A DNA stretch of 64,000 nucleotides from Streptomyces sp. QL37. Its GTDB lineage: Bacteria > Actinomycetota > Actinomycetes > Streptomycetales > Streptomycetaceae. This document shows, piece after piece, positions 46,949 to 56,067 of the stretch (position 1 is its first letter; each line of letters opens with the position of its first letter). The stretch spans positions 1,736,001 through 1,800,000 of the forward strand of contig NZ_PTJS01000001.1 of assembly GCF_002941025.1 (NCBI RefSeq). The letters are read 5' to 3'. The notes below the pieces were generated by a model that saw only the letters and a program-made list of their open reading frames with translations, was not told the origin of the DNA and made no database searches. Position numbers and translations under genes: made by a program.

Positions 46949-47994
46949 TTCGTCGCCTCCGCACGCTTGCGTACCCAGTGGTTGAGCAGGGTGGCCAGGA
47001 GCAGCATCGCTCCCAGGAAGAACTTGAACCAGTCGGGGTTCCACTCCGCGTACACGATGCCCTTGCTGGTCATGCCGAAGATGATCGCGCCGATGGCGGA
47101 GCCGATCGCGGAGCCGTAGCCGCCGGTGATCAGACAGCCGCCGATGACGGCCGCGATGATGTAGATCAGCTCGTTGCCGACGCCCTCGCCGGACTGGACC
47201 ACGTCGTACGAGAAGAGCAGGTGCTGCCCGGAGACCCATGCGGCGAAGGCGACGCCGAGGTAGAGCCCGATCCGCGTACGGATCACCGGGACGCCGACCG
47301 CGCGTGCGGCGTCGGCCTCACCGCCGACGGCGAAGATCCAGTTGCCGAAGCGGGTGCGGATGAGGATCCAGGTGGCGATCGCGACGAGCGCCGCCCACCA
47401 CAGGATGGTGACCTTCAGCTCGACGTCACCGATGGTGAGGTAGGACGCGAAGACCTTGCGGGCGGAGTCGAAACCCTCCATGTTCCCGATGGCCTTGGTC
47501 GACACGGTGCCGCTGATCAGCTTGGTGAAGCCGAGGTTCAGACCGGTCAGCATGAGGAAAGTGCCGAGCGTGATGATGAAGCTCGGCAGCTTGGTGCGGG
47601 TCAGCATGAAGCCGTTGAAGGCGCCGAAACCCAGGGTGACCAGCAGCGACACGAAGACGCCGACCCAGACGTTGGCGGTCATCTGGTAACTGAACATCGA
47701 GGAGATCAGCGCCGAGCTGGTCACCATCACGCCGGCGGAGAGGTCGAACTCGCCGCCGATCATCAGGAGCGCCACGGGCGCCGCCATGATCCCGATGGTG
47801 GAGGCCGCGTACAGCACCGTGCCGAGGCTGGAGGCCTGAAGGAAGCTGTCGGCGACGATCGCGAAGAAGAGGAAGACGGCGATTGCCCCGACGACCGAAC
47901 CGAGCTCGGGCCGGCCGAGGAGCTTGCGCAGCGGAGAGGTGCGCAGCAGGCGTTCGTCGGTGGGGGGCGCCGCCGGTTGCCCGGTCGATGTCAT
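46945..47994 (-). CDS. Sugar ABC transporter permease (ribose/xylose class)
   Basis: A 349-aa permease of the BPD_transp_2 class with about 8-10 hydrophobic segments; [13 protein letters not shown] and [20 protein letters not shown] are family signatures. The ATG overlaps the binding-protein stop by 4 bp. It forms the channel for import of a monosaccharide; the identity of the sugar cannot be read. Confidence 0.9.
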   Translation of the reverse strand: MTSTGQPAAPPTDERLLRTSPLRKLLGRPELGSVVGAIAVFLFFAIVADSFLQASSLGTVLYAASTIGIMAAPVALLMIGGEFDLSAGVMVTSSALISSMFSYQMTANVWVGVFVSLLVTLGFGAFNGFMLTRTKLPSFIITLGTFLMLTGLNLGFTKLISGTVSTKAIGNMEGFDSARKVFASYLTIGDVELKVTILWWAALVAIATWILIRTRFGNWIFAVGGEADAARAVGVPVIRTRIGLYLGVAFAAWVSGQHLLFSYDVVQSGEGVGNELIYIIAAVIGGCLITGGYGSAIGSAIGAIIFGMTSKGIVYAEWNPDWFKFFLGAMLLLATLLNHWVRKRAEATK

Positions 47995-49001
47995 CGGGTC
48001 CCCCGGTTCGTGTACTCCGCCAGAGCGTCGGCGTCGTCGCGGGTGATGACCTGCGGGCCGGTCAGGACGGGCAGGCCGCCGCCGAGCACGTTCTGGTTGT
48101 AGCGGTAGAGCCAGAGCAGGTCGACGGCCTCGTAGCCCTGGAGGTAGGGCTGCTGGTCGACGGCGAAGCCGAGGGTCTTGTTCTGGAGGCCGGTGGCGAC
48201 GCTCGCGTTGAGGTCGAAGGTGTCGATCTCGGCCTTGCTGCCCGCGGTCTGCTTCGCCTTGACCGCCGCGGCGGCGAAGGGGGCGCCGAGGGTGACGACC
48301 GCGTCGATGTCCTGGTCGGAGTCGAGCTTGGCCTCGATGGACGCCTGGACGTCGGGCATGTTGGTGCCGTCGACGTAGAGGTTCTGCATCGTGCCGTCGA
48401 AGGTCTTCTTGGCCCCGGCGCAGCGCTGCTCGTGGCCGACGTTGCCCTGCTCGTGCAGGACGCAGAGCACCTTCTTGCGCTTCCGCTCGTTCAGCTCGTC
48501 GCCGACGGCCTCGCCCGCGATGGACTCGTCCTGGCCGATGTGGGTGAGCGCCCCGAAGGCCTTGGACTCGGCGGAGCCGGAGTTCACCGTGATCACGGGG
48601 ATGCCGGCCTTCACCGCCTTGGCGACGACGGTCTTCATCGAGTCGGGCTTGGCCAGCGAGACGATCAGGCCGTCGACCTTCTTGTCGATCGCGGTCTGGA
48701 CGAGCTCGGCCTGTTGCTGGCCCTCGTCGCTGTGCGAGTACAGGAAGTTGATGTTGTCCTTCTGCGCCGCCTGCTTGGCGCCCTTCTGGACGATGTCCCA
48801 GAAGGTGTCGCCATCACCCGAGTGGGTGACCATGGCGAACGTCCAGCGGGGCGTGTTCACCGCGGACCGGCCCTCGGCGGCCTGGGCGGCGCGCTCCTCC
48901 GCCCGCTTGCCGCCGGTGCTGCTGCATCCCGCGAGGGAGGCTGCCAGTACCGCTGCCAGCACGGCGCCCATCGCGCGTACCCCTGTCCGAACCCTTGCCA
49001 C
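47991..49001 (-). CDS. Sugar ABC transporter substrate-binding lipoprotein
   Basis: A 336-aa lipoprotein with lipobox SLAGC and a LacI/ribose-binding-type periplasmic domain (FAMVTHSGDGDTFWDIVQKGAKQAA..., GLIVSLAKPDSM, VITVNSG). The GTG start follows AAGGG. First gene of the transport operon; its upstream region holds a copy of the 13-bp site also found at the GntR/dehydrogenase promoter, suggesting control by that GntR. Confidence 0.9.
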   Translation of the reverse strand: MARVRTGVRAMGAVLAAVLAASLAGCSSTGGKRAEERAAQAAEGRSAVNTPRWTFAMVTHSGDGDTFWDIVQKGAKQAAQKDNINFLYSHSDEGQQQAELVQTAIDKKVDGLIVSLAKPDSMKTVVAKAVKAGIPVITVNSGSAESKAFGALTHIGQDESIAGEAVGDELNERKRKKVLCVLHEQGNVGHEQRCAGAKKTFDGTMQNLYVDGTNMPDVQASIEAKLDSDQDIDAVVTLGAPFAAAAVKAKQTAGSKAEIDTFDLNASVATGLQNKTLGFAVDQQPYLQGYEAVDLLWLYRYNQNVLGGGLPVLTGPQVITRDDADALAEYTNRGTR

Positions 49002-49171
49002 GACGCCGTGCCCTTCTTGTGCTGCTCGCTGTGCTGCCTGGTGAAGCCGGGGAGGGCGGACTCGCCGCCCGGCGGGCCAAGTATCCCCGAGCCCGGACCG
49101 GCGTGGACCGGCAGGGGCGCGGGCCGCGCCCTCCCGTCGTTCTAGCGACCTAGCATGACCGCGTCAACGTT

Positions 49172-49184
49172 TTTGTCCGAACAT
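49172..49184. promoter_or_regulatory. GntR-type operator candidate, transporter promoter
   Basis: TTTGTCCGAACAT, matching TTTGTC-N2-RACAT, lies 171 bp upstream of the binding-protein gene. The same pattern occurs at 50015-50027. Confidence 0.5.
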
Positions 49185-49211
49185 TCTTACCGGAGGCCGC
49201 CGGCCGGGGAT

Positions 49212-49973
49212 TCAGGGCCGGACGAGCAGCTGGAACTCGAAGGCGTACCGCGACGCCCGGTAGACGTGCGAGCCGAATTCGACCGCCCGCCCCCCGTCGT
49301 CGAAGGTGGTGCGCTCCATGGTCAGCAGCGGGGCTCCGACGGGCTCCGCGAGCAGTTCACCCTCCTCCGCGGTGGCGGCGCGTGCCCCCACGGTCTGCCG
49401 GGCGCTGTGCAGCGTGATCCCCGTGGCACGCATCAGCCGGTACAGGCCGGTCGACTCCAGCCGCTCGGTGGAGAGGTCGAGCAGCTGCGGCGGCAGGTGG
49501 TTGCGCAGGAGAGCCACGGGCTCGTCGTGCGCGTAGCGCACCCGTTCGACGAGATGGACGTCACTGCCCTCCTCGACACCGAGCGCGGCGGCGACCCCGG
49601 GTGCCGCCTGCTCGACCGTGTTGCGCAGGACCCGGGTCGCCGGTCTCCGGCCGGCGGTGTCCAGGTCGTCGTAGAGGCTGCTCAGTTCCAGCGGGCGCTT
49701 GATGCGGCTGTGCACGACCTGGGTGCCGACACCGCGCCTACGCACCATCAGCCCCTTGTCGACGAGGGACTGGATGGCCTGGCGGACGGTGGGCCGGGAG
49801 AGTCCGAGCCGTGCGGCGAGCTCCAGTTCGTTGCCGAGAAGGCTGCCCGGTGCGAGCCGCCCCTGCTCGATGGCCGCCTCCAGCTGCTGGGCCAGCTGGT
49901 AGTAGAGCGGGACGGGGCTGGTGCGGTCCACGCCCAGCCCGAGGGCGGCGGAGTCGGCGGCGGGTTTGGGCAC
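49212..49973 (-). CDS. GntR/HutC-family transcriptional regulator
   Basis: A 253-aa regulator: N-terminal winged helix (PLYYQLAQQLEAAIEQGRLAPGSLLGNELELAARLGLSRPTVRQAI) and a C-terminal UTRA ligand-binding domain (LHSARQTVGARAAT...LLTMERTTFDDGGRAVEFGSHVYRAS). UTRA domains usually bind sugar phosphates or sugar derivatives. It sits between the sugar transporter and a divergent Gfo/Idh/MocA dehydrogenase, so it is the likely local regulator. Confidence 0.9.
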   Translation of the reverse strand: MPKPAADSAALGLGVDRTSPVPLYYQLAQQLEAAIEQGRLAPGSLLGNELELAARLGLSRPTVRQAIQSLVDKGLMVRRRGVGTQVVHSRIKRPLELSSLYDDLDTAGRRPATRVLRNTVEQAAPGVAAALGVEEGSDVHLVERVRYAHDEPVALLRNHLPPQLLDLSTERLESTGLYRLMRATGITLHSARQTVGARAATAEEGELLAEPVGAPLLTMERTTFDDGGRAVEFGSHVYRASRYAFEFQLLVRP

Positions 49974-50014
49974 GGCACGGAGCGTACCTCCTGCCGCCGC
50001 GCCGCACCCCTCAA

Positions 50015-50027
50015 TTTGTCAGGACAT
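50015..50027. promoter_or_regulatory. GntR-type operator candidate, divergent promoter
   Basis: TTTGTCAGGACAT holds the palindrome TGTC-N2-GACA. It lies 42 bp upstream of the GntR start and 39 bp upstream of the dehydrogenase start, next to a TTGACA (50032-50037). Confidence 0.55.
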
Positions 50028-50066
50028 ATAGTTGACAGTGCGCCTGGGGGGCGGCACGTTGGGTCC

Positions 50067-51071
50067 ATGCGCATCGGACTCATCGGCACGGGCCGGATCG
50101 GTTCCTTCCACGCGGGCGTCCTGGCACGCCACCCCGCGGTCGCCTCGCTCGTGGTGACGGATCCGGACGCCGCCCGCGCCTCGGAGGTCGCGGTGCGGAC
50201 GGGGGCCACACCCGTCGCCTCCGCGGAGGTCGTCCTCGGCGCGGGCGTGGACGCGGTCGTGATCACCTCGGCCACCTCGGCACACGCGGATCTCATCGGC
50301 CGGGCGGCCCGGGCCGGTCTGCCCGCCTTCTGCGAGAAGCCCCTCGCACTGGACCTGGCGGGCACGCTGGGCGCCCTGCGCGAGGTCGAGCGGGCGGGCA
50401 GTGTGCTCCAGCTCGGTTTCATGCGCCGGTTCGACGCGGGCTACGCCGCGGCGCGCACCGCCGTGCGCGGGGGGTCCCTGGGGCGGCTGCACACCGTACG
50501 GGCGGCGACCTCCGACCCCGCTCCCCCGCCCGCCGCCTATCTGCCGCTCTCCGGTGGGCTGTTCAGGGACTGTCTGGTGCACGACTTCGACATCCTGCGC
50601 TGGGTGACGGGCCGTGAGGTGACCGAGGTGTACGCCACCGGCTCCGACGCGGGCCCGGCGATGTTCCGGGAGGCGGGCGACGTGGACACCGCGGCGGCGC
50701 TGCTGACCCTGGACGACGGCACGCTCGCCACGGCGACGGCCACCCGGTGCAACGGGGCGGGCTACGACGTACGCATGGAACTGGCGGGTGAGCGGGACCA
50801 GATCGCGGTCGGCCTCGACGACCGCACGCCGCTCACGTCCGCCGAGCCGCAGGGGCCGCCCGCCCCCGCCAAGCCGTGGCCGGGCTTCCTGGAGCGCTTC
50901 GCCCCGGCGTACGAGGCGGAGCTGGACGCGTTCCTCGCCGTCGTACGCGGAGAGCTTCCGAACCCGTGCGACGGCCGGGAGGCACTGCACGCGCTGCGCG
51001 TCGCCGAGGCGTGCGAGCTGTCGCGCCGGGAGCGGCGTCCCGTGACGATGGCGGAGATCGCCGAGGGCTGA
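50067..51071 (+). CDS. Gfo/Idh/MocA-family dehydrogenase (inositol 2-dehydrogenase-like)
   Basis: A 334-aa NAD(P)-dependent oxidoreductase: Rossmann start RIGLIGTGRIGSFHAGVLA, catalytic Lys in FCEKPLA, and the HDFDILRWVTG motif with the His and Asp of inositol dehydrogenases. Probably oxidises myo-inositol or a related cyclitol or sugar after import by the neighbouring transporter. Divergent from the GntR gene with a shared operator candidate. Confidence 0.88.
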   Translation: MRIGLIGTGRIGSFHAGVLARHPAVASLVVTDPDAARASEVAVRTGATPVASAEVVLGAGVDAVVITSATSAHADLIGRAARAGLPAFCEKPLALDLAGTLGALREVERAGSVLQLGFMRRFDAGYAAARTAVRGGSLGRLHTVRAATSDPAPPPAAYLPLSGGLFRDCLVHDFDILRWVTGREVTEVYATGSDAGPAMFREAGDVDTAAALLTLDDGTLATATATRCNGAGYDVRMELAGERDQIAVGLDDRTPLTSAEPQGPPAPAKPWPGFLERFAPAYEAELDAFLAVVRGELPNPCDGREALHALRVAEACELSRRERRPVTMAEIAEG

Positions 51072-51107
51072 CGCCACTCGTCGCCGTGCACCGGGCCGTG
51101 AGCCCCG

Positions 51108-52304
51108 CTACCAGGCCACCGGGAGGCTCAGTGGGCCCCGGATCAGCATTCCCGTACGCCAGGACAGGCCGGCCGGGTCCGTGTCGAGCCGCAGCTCCGG
51201 GCAGCGTTCGAGGAGCGACCGGATGGCGATGCGGGCCTCGATGCGGGCCAGTGGCGCACCCAGGCAGTAGTGGATGCCGTGTCCGAAGGCGACGTGCCCG
51301 CGGGCGTCCCGCGTGATGTCGAAGCGTCCGGCGTCCGGGTAGCGGGCGGGATCGCGGTCGCAGTCGGCCATCGCGACCAGGACGAGCTCGCCACCGCCGG
51401 GGACCACCGTGCCCGAGATGTCGAGCGGTTCGGTGGTGAAGCGGTAGGTGGGGGTCTCGACGGGCCCCTCGTAGCGGAGCGTCTCCTCGACGGCGTTGTC
51501 GATCAGCCGGAAATCCGCTCGCAGCGCCGCGAGTTGCCCGGGATGTGTCAGCAGGCTCAGGACGCCGTTGGAGATGAGGTTGACCGTGGTCTCGTGTCCC
51601 GCGACGAGCAGCAGCCAGGCCATGCCCATGAGTTCGTCGGCGGAGAGCTGGTCGCCGTCGTCGTCCGACGTGTGGATCAGCGCGCTCATCAGGTCGTCCC
51701 CGGGGACCCCGCGCTTCCCCTCGACCAGCCCGGCGAGGTACGAGGACATGGCGGCCTTGGCCCGGCCACGCGCGTCGGCGTCCAGGGACGAGACGGCGGC
51801 GCCGGACCATGCGCGGAAGGCCTGCCGGTCCAGGGACGGCACACCCAGAAGCTCGCAGATGACGGCCATCGGCAGGGGGACCGACAGTGCTTCGACCAGG
51901 TCGGCGGACCGGCCGGGGCCGTCGGTCATGGAGTCGAGCAATGCGTCCGTCATCTCCTGGACGCGCGGGGCGAGCCGTTCCATACGGCGTGGGGTGAACT
52001 CCCGGGCCACGAGCCTGCGCAGCCGGGTGTGGACCGGGGCGTCACTGCCCAGCATGGACGTGCCCACGGACACCTTGCCGATGCCCAGCGAGGGTGACGC
52101 GGCGCGCCAGTCCTTGGAGAGCCGCTGGTCGGCGAGGAGGGCTCTCCCCGCGTCGTACCCGACGACCAGCCAGGCCTCGGCGCCCTCCGGGATGCGGACC
52201 CGGTGCACCGGGCCGCGGGCTCGTAGGCGCGCGTAGACGGGATACGGGTCGCGGATGAAGTCGTCGCCGAGCGCGCCGAGGTCGAGCACGGCCTGGGTGG
52301 TCAA
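51108..52304 (-). CDS. Cytochrome P450 (third in window)
   Basis: A 398-aa P450: I-helix VAGHETTVN, ExxR in EETLRYE, heme loop FGHGIHYCLGAPLAR. The TTG start forms a 4-bp TTGA overlap with the thioesterase stop, and AAGGGA lies 6 nt upstream. It resembles the P450 at 52751-53923 (shared GVPGDDLMSAL, VAGHETTVNLISNGV), separate from the pair in the PKS cluster. No ferredoxin is linked. Substrate unknown. Confidence 0.9.
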   Translation of the reverse strand: MTTQAVLDLGALGDDFIRDPYPVYARLRARGPVHRVRIPEGAEAWLVVGYDAGRALLADQRLSKDWRAASPSLGIGKVSVGTSMLGSDAPVHTRLRRLVAREFTPRRMERLAPRVQEMTDALLDSMTDGPGRSADLVEALSVPLPMAVICELLGVPSLDRQAFRAWSGAAVSSLDADARGRAKAAMSSYLAGLVEGKRGVPGDDLMSALIHTSDDDGDQLSADELMGMAWLLLVAGHETTVNLISNGVLSLLTHPGQLAALRADFRLIDNAVEETLRYEGPVETPTYRFTTEPLDISGTVVPGGGELVLVAMADCDRDPARYPDAGRFDITRDARGHVAFGHGIHYCLGAPLARIEARIAIRSLLERCPELRLDTDPAGLSWRTGMLIRGPLSLPVAW

Positions 52305-52744
52305 GGTGTGTCCCTTCGGACCGGGCGGGCGGAGAGAACGGTCCCCTGCGCGACCGCGCACAGGGTTTCCGCTCCCTCGTCGTCCACGGTGTACAGGTCG
52401 CAGCGCACGACGGCCTGTCTGCGGCCGGTGTGGACCACCTCGGCACGGGCGCTCAGGGTGCGGCCGCTCGCCGGGCGGACGTACTGGATCGAGAAACCGC
52501 CGGTCAGGACGGCCGCTCCGAGCGTCGTCCCGGCGGCGAAGGTCAGCGCGTTGTCGGCCGCGTAGGACAGCACCCCGCCGTGCAGGAACCCGTTCTGCTG
52601 GGTGAGCTCCTCGCGTACGTCGACCTCCAGGACGGCCGCGCCGCCGCCGAACGCCGTGATCCGCGCGCCGACCAGCCCGCTGAACGGCTGGCTGTCGAGG
52701 ACCTGCCGCGCCGTGTCCAGGGTGAGTCCGGTCATGGACGCCAT
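52301..52744 (-). CDS. PaaI-type hotdog thioesterase
   Basis: A 147-aa hotdog-fold protein: the core motif QQNGFLHGGVLSYAADNALTFAAGT holds the catalytic-type Asn/His-Gly-Gly and acidic residue. It hydrolyses acyl-CoA thioesters, often aromatic. Placed between and overlapping two P450 genes, so it is translated with them, suggesting a short pathway acting on an acyl thioester. GGTGAG is just upstream of the ATG at 52744; ATG at 52735 is the alternative. Confidence 0.83.
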   Translation of the reverse strand: MASMTGLTLDTARQVLDSQPFSGLVGARITAFGGGAAVLEVDVREELTQQNGFLHGGVLSYAADNALTFAAGTTLGAAVLTGGFSIQYVRPASGRTLSARAEVVHTGRRQAVVRCDLYTVDDEGAETLCAVAQGTVLSARPVRRDTP

Positions 52745-52750
52745 CTCACC

Positions 52751-53923
52751 TCACCAGCGCACCGGAAGGCGTCGGACGCCCCGGAGCAGCAGCCCGGGCA
52801 GCCAGTCGGGCTCCCCTCCGTCCGGGTCCCGGACGAGCCCGGGGCAGCGCTCCAGCAGGGCGCGGATCGCGATGCGGCCCTCCATCCGGGCCAGTGGAGC
52901 GCCCAGACAGAAGTGGATGCCGTGCCCGAAGGCCAGGTGCCCCTGCGCCGCGCGCCGGATGTCGAAGGTGTCCGGGTCCGGATAGCGGCCGGGGTCCCGG
53001 TCCCCGGAGCCGAGGGCGACCAGCACGGCCTCGCCCTTCGGGATGACGACAGGGCCGATCGCGACGGGTTCGCGGGTGAATCGGAAGGTGGCCGTCCCGA
53101 CGGGCCCGTCGTAGCGGAGCATCTCCTCGACGGCGCCGTCGATCAGCTCCGGCCGGGCGCGGAGCAGGGCCAGCTGGTCCGGGTGGTCGAGCAAGGCGCG
53201 TACGCCGTTGGAGATCAGGTTCACGGTCGTCTCGTGTCCGGCGACCAGGAGCAGGAAGGCCATGCCGATGAGCTCGTCCGGCGACAGGCGGTCACCGTCG
53301 TCGTCACGCGCCTGGATCAGGGCGCTCATCAGATCGTCGCCCGGAGCACACCGCTTGTCCTCGACCAGCTCCTCCAGGTAGGCGCCCATCGCGTGGACCG
53401 CTTCGCTCTCCTTCTCCGGCGAGACGGGCGTGACGATGGCGTTGGACAGCAGGCGGAAGGCGTCCCGGTCGATGTCGGGTACGCCGAGAAGCTCGCAGAT
53501 CACGGTCATCGGCAGCGGGAAGGCGAACGCGTCGACGAGGTCGGCGCTCCCGGCGGGCACCATCGCGTCGAGGAGGTCCCCGGTGATCCGCTCGACGCGC
53601 GGACGCAGCGCCTCGATCCGCCGGGCGGTGAATTCGCGTGCGACGAGTTTGCGCAGCCTGGTGTGGTGCGGGGCGTCCATCTCCAGCATGTTGGCGTTGA
53701 TCGGGTTGCTCGTCGCGGAGAAGAGGTCCGTCGTACGCCAGTCCTTGCTGTACCGCTGGTCCGCGAGGGCCGCACGGGCCTCGTCGTAACCGACGATCAT
53801 CCAGATCCGCTCGACCTCGTCCGTACGCACCAGGTGCACCGGTCCCTCGGCGCGCATCTTCGCGTAGTACGGATACGGATTCGCGCTGAAGTCCGCCGCT
53901 CCGCGCAGATCGACCTCTGTCAT
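52751..53923 (-). CDS. Cytochrome P450 (fourth in window)
   Basis: A 390-aa P450 with VAGHETTVN, EEMLRYD and heme loop FGHGIHFCLGAPLAR. First gene of the P450-thioesterase-P450 operon; 6 bp separate it from the thioesterase. A paralogue of the gene at 51108-52304. Electron partner and substrate are not encoded nearby. Confidence 0.9.
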   Translation of the reverse strand: MTEVDLRGAADFSANPYPYYAKMRAEGPVHLVRTDEVERIWMIVGYDEARAALADQRYSKDWRTTDLFSATSNPINANMLEMDAPHHTRLRKLVAREFTARRIEALRPRVERITGDLLDAMVPAGSADLVDAFAFPLPMTVICELLGVPDIDRDAFRLLSNAIVTPVSPEKESEAVHAMGAYLEELVEDKRCAPGDDLMSALIQARDDDGDRLSPDELIGMAFLLLVAGHETTVNLISNGVRALLDHPDQLALLRARPELIDGAVEEMLRYDGPVGTATFRFTREPVAIGPVVIPKGEAVLVALGSGDRDPGRYPDPDTFDIRRAAQGHLAFGHGIHFCLGAPLARMEGRIAIRALLERCPGLVRDPDGGEPDWLPGLLLRGVRRLPVRW

Positions 53924-54173
53924 CGTCCCGCCCCCTCCTCCGGTCTGACCGGTTCAGCCTAGGCGGCTGTCCGGCGCTCCGTCCTCGTCCTCATGGAGGA
54001 GACCCGCGTCGTTCACCGACAGCGCGATCCGGTCCCGGTCCCCGAGGAAGCCCGGCTTCCTCGGCGACCACGGACTCCTCGTCGGCATCGTGCTGATCGT
54101 GACCGGCGCAGCCGTGCTGATCGCGGCGGGCCCGGTCAGGACATGACGCGGGACGCGACGCCGGGCCGCGGCA

Positions 54174-55094
54174 TCAGGACGTGCCGTCCGCGCGGCGGCG
54201 TCCCCACGCGGTGCCGGTCAGCACGAGCACCGCGCCGACCGCCCCCGGCGCGCCGAGACGCTCGCCGCCGATCGCTATGCCGACGGCGGCGGCCCAGAGC
54301 GGTTCCGTGCCGAGGAGCAGGCTGACGCGGGACGGAGAGGTGCGGCGTACCGACCACATCTGCACGAAGAACGCGAACAGCGTGCAGAACACGGACAGGA
54401 AGAGCAGCCCCGCCCACTCGGCCCGACCGAAGTCCGCCGCCACCGTCCAGGGCGCCACTCCGGTTCCGGGCGCGGCGGCCAGTACGGCGAAGACGGCGAC
54501 CGCGCTGCCGAGTTGCACGGTGGTCAGGGAGAGCGAGTCGGCGTCCTGGACCGCCTTGATGCGCGCCATCGCGAGGACGTGGACCGTACGGGCGACGGCC
54601 GCGAGCAGCATCAGAAGGTCCCCTGCCGAGGGGCTGGTGAAGCCGGCGCCCTGGGTCAGCAGCACCACGCCCGTGACCGAGAGCCCCGCCGCCGCCAGGA
54701 AGGCGGCCGGCGGCCTGACCCGGGTGACGGCGGCCTCGGCCAGCGGCGTGAAGACCATCGTGAGGCTGATGATGAGCCCCGCGTTGGTGGCCGACGTGTG
54801 GACGACCCCGTACGTCTCCAGCAGGAAGATCCCGCTGAGCACCAGCCCCAGCAGGCCGGCGCCCCGCCACTGCGCACCGCTCAGCGCCCGCAGCCCGCGC
54901 CATCCGGCGACGGCCAGGGCGGGCAGCACGATCGCGAAGCGGAGCACGAGGACGGCGATCACGGTGTGCGTCGTGGTGATGCCCTTGGCCGCGAGGTAGC
55001 TGGCCCCCCAGACGGCGGCGACGAGCAGGAGCGGCAGATCCGTCACCCATGCGCGGCGGGGCGGGGCGAGAGCGGGCAGGGCGGCAGCGGACAC
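54174..55094 (-). CDS. EamA/DMT-family exporter
   Basis: A 306-aa membrane protein with ten hydrophobic segments in two EamA repeats (PLLLVAAVWGASYLAAKG... and GLLFLSVFCTLFAFFVQMW). Such drug/metabolite transporters export amino acids or small metabolites. The GTG start is chosen because AGGAGA lies 6 nt before it. Divergent from the TetR gene, its likely regulator. Confidence 0.88.
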   Translation of the reverse strand: MSAAALPALAPPRRAWVTDLPLLLVAAVWGASYLAAKGITTTHTVIAVLVLRFAIVLPALAVAGWRGLRALSGAQWRGAGLLGLVLSGIFLLETYGVVHTSATNAGLIISLTMVFTPLAEAAVTRVRPPAAFLAAAGLSVTGVVLLTQGAGFTSPSAGDLLMLLAAVARTVHVLAMARIKAVQDADSLSLTTVQLGSAVAVFAVLAAAPGTGVAPWTVAADFGRAEWAGLLFLSVFCTLFAFFVQMWSVRRTSPSRVSLLLGTEPLWAAAVGIAIGGERLGAPGAVGAVLVLTGTAWGRRRADGTS

Positions 55095-55316
55095 CTGGTT
55101 CTCCTGGTTCTCCACGACGGGAACGACGTGGAGACCTCGCCGGCTCACACGGGGAGCGATCACCGTACCGAACGCCACTGCGCTCGGGTACCTCTGTCCG
55201 CAGGGTGACTCGGCCACCAGTTCGCAGGAGTCGTCACAGCTGGAAGCGGTCCCCCGGCGGCGCCGGCTCCTCCTAGAATGTCGGTCTTGGGACGCTCGGA
55301 CACACGGAGTTGGCAC

Positions 55317-55970
55317 ATGGGTGGAGCGCGGCTGGACGGACGGGTCGAGCGGGGGAACCAGACCAGGCAGCTGGTGCTGGGGCGCGCGGTCCACGTCGCC
55401 TCGACCGAGGGACTGGAGGGCCTGTCGCTCGGCCGGCTGGCCACGGAGCTGAAGCTGAGCAAGAGCGGGGTGTTCGCCCTCTTCGGCTCCAAGGAGGAGC
55501 TGCAGCTCGCCACGGTGCGCGCCGCGGTGACCGTCTTCGTCGAGCACGTGCTGACTCCGACCAGGGCGGTTCCGCCCGGACTGGGCCGTGTCTGGCGGAT
55601 GTGCGAGAGCTGGCTCTCCTATTCGCAGCGCCGGGTGTTCAGCGGCGGCTGCTTCTTCTACGCGACCATCGCCGAGTTCGACTCCCGGGAGGGCAAGGTG
55701 CACGACGCCCTGGCCTCCACGCAGACGGGCTGGGTCACCTTCGTGGAGGAGACCCTCGAGGAGGCCAGGGCGCGGGGAGAACTGGCGGCGGACACGGACG
55801 TCTCACAACTGGCCTTCGAGCTCATCGCCTTCATGGAACTGGCCAACGCCGAGTCCGTACTGCACAACAACAACCCCGGCTACACCAAGGCGACGCGGGC
55901 CATCCTGGGGCGCCTGCACGCCGCCGCCACCGACCCCTCCACGCTGCCCGCGATCCCCGATCGAAAATAA
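55317..55970 (+). CDS. TetR-family transcriptional regulator
   Basis: A 217-aa regulator: HTH in residues 15-60 (LGRAVHVASTEGLEGLSLGRLATELKLSKSGVFALFGSKEELQLAT) and a C-terminal helical ligand domain ending in the TetR_C-like LEEARARGELAADTDVSQLAFELIAFMELAN. ACGGAG precedes the ATG by 8 nt; an ATG 13 codons upstream is possible. Divergent from the EamA exporter, which it probably represses. Confidence 0.88.
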   Translation: MGGARLDGRVERGNQTRQLVLGRAVHVASTEGLEGLSLGRLATELKLSKSGVFALFGSKEELQLATVRAAVTVFVEHVLTPTRAVPPGLGRVWRMCESWLSYSQRRVFSGGCFFYATIAEFDSREGKVHDALASTQTGWVTFVEETLEEARARGELAADTDVSQLAFELIAFMELANAESVLHNNNPGYTKATRAILGRLHAAATDPSTLPAIPDRK

Positions 55971-56067
55971 CTGCACGCTCGTTCGTTTAGTTATATGGTG
56001 GGCGGGAGGCCGGGACACGGGTCCGGTCCGTTCGTCCCGCCTGCCTGACCGAACGGAGGGGTCGGCT

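Noticed and set aside
53993..54146. Possible small membrane protein ending GIVLIVTGAAVLIAAGPVRT
   Set aside because: The frame has a plausible TM stretch but no in-frame ATG, GTG or TTG after the upstream GGAGGA; without a start I cannot support it as a gene.
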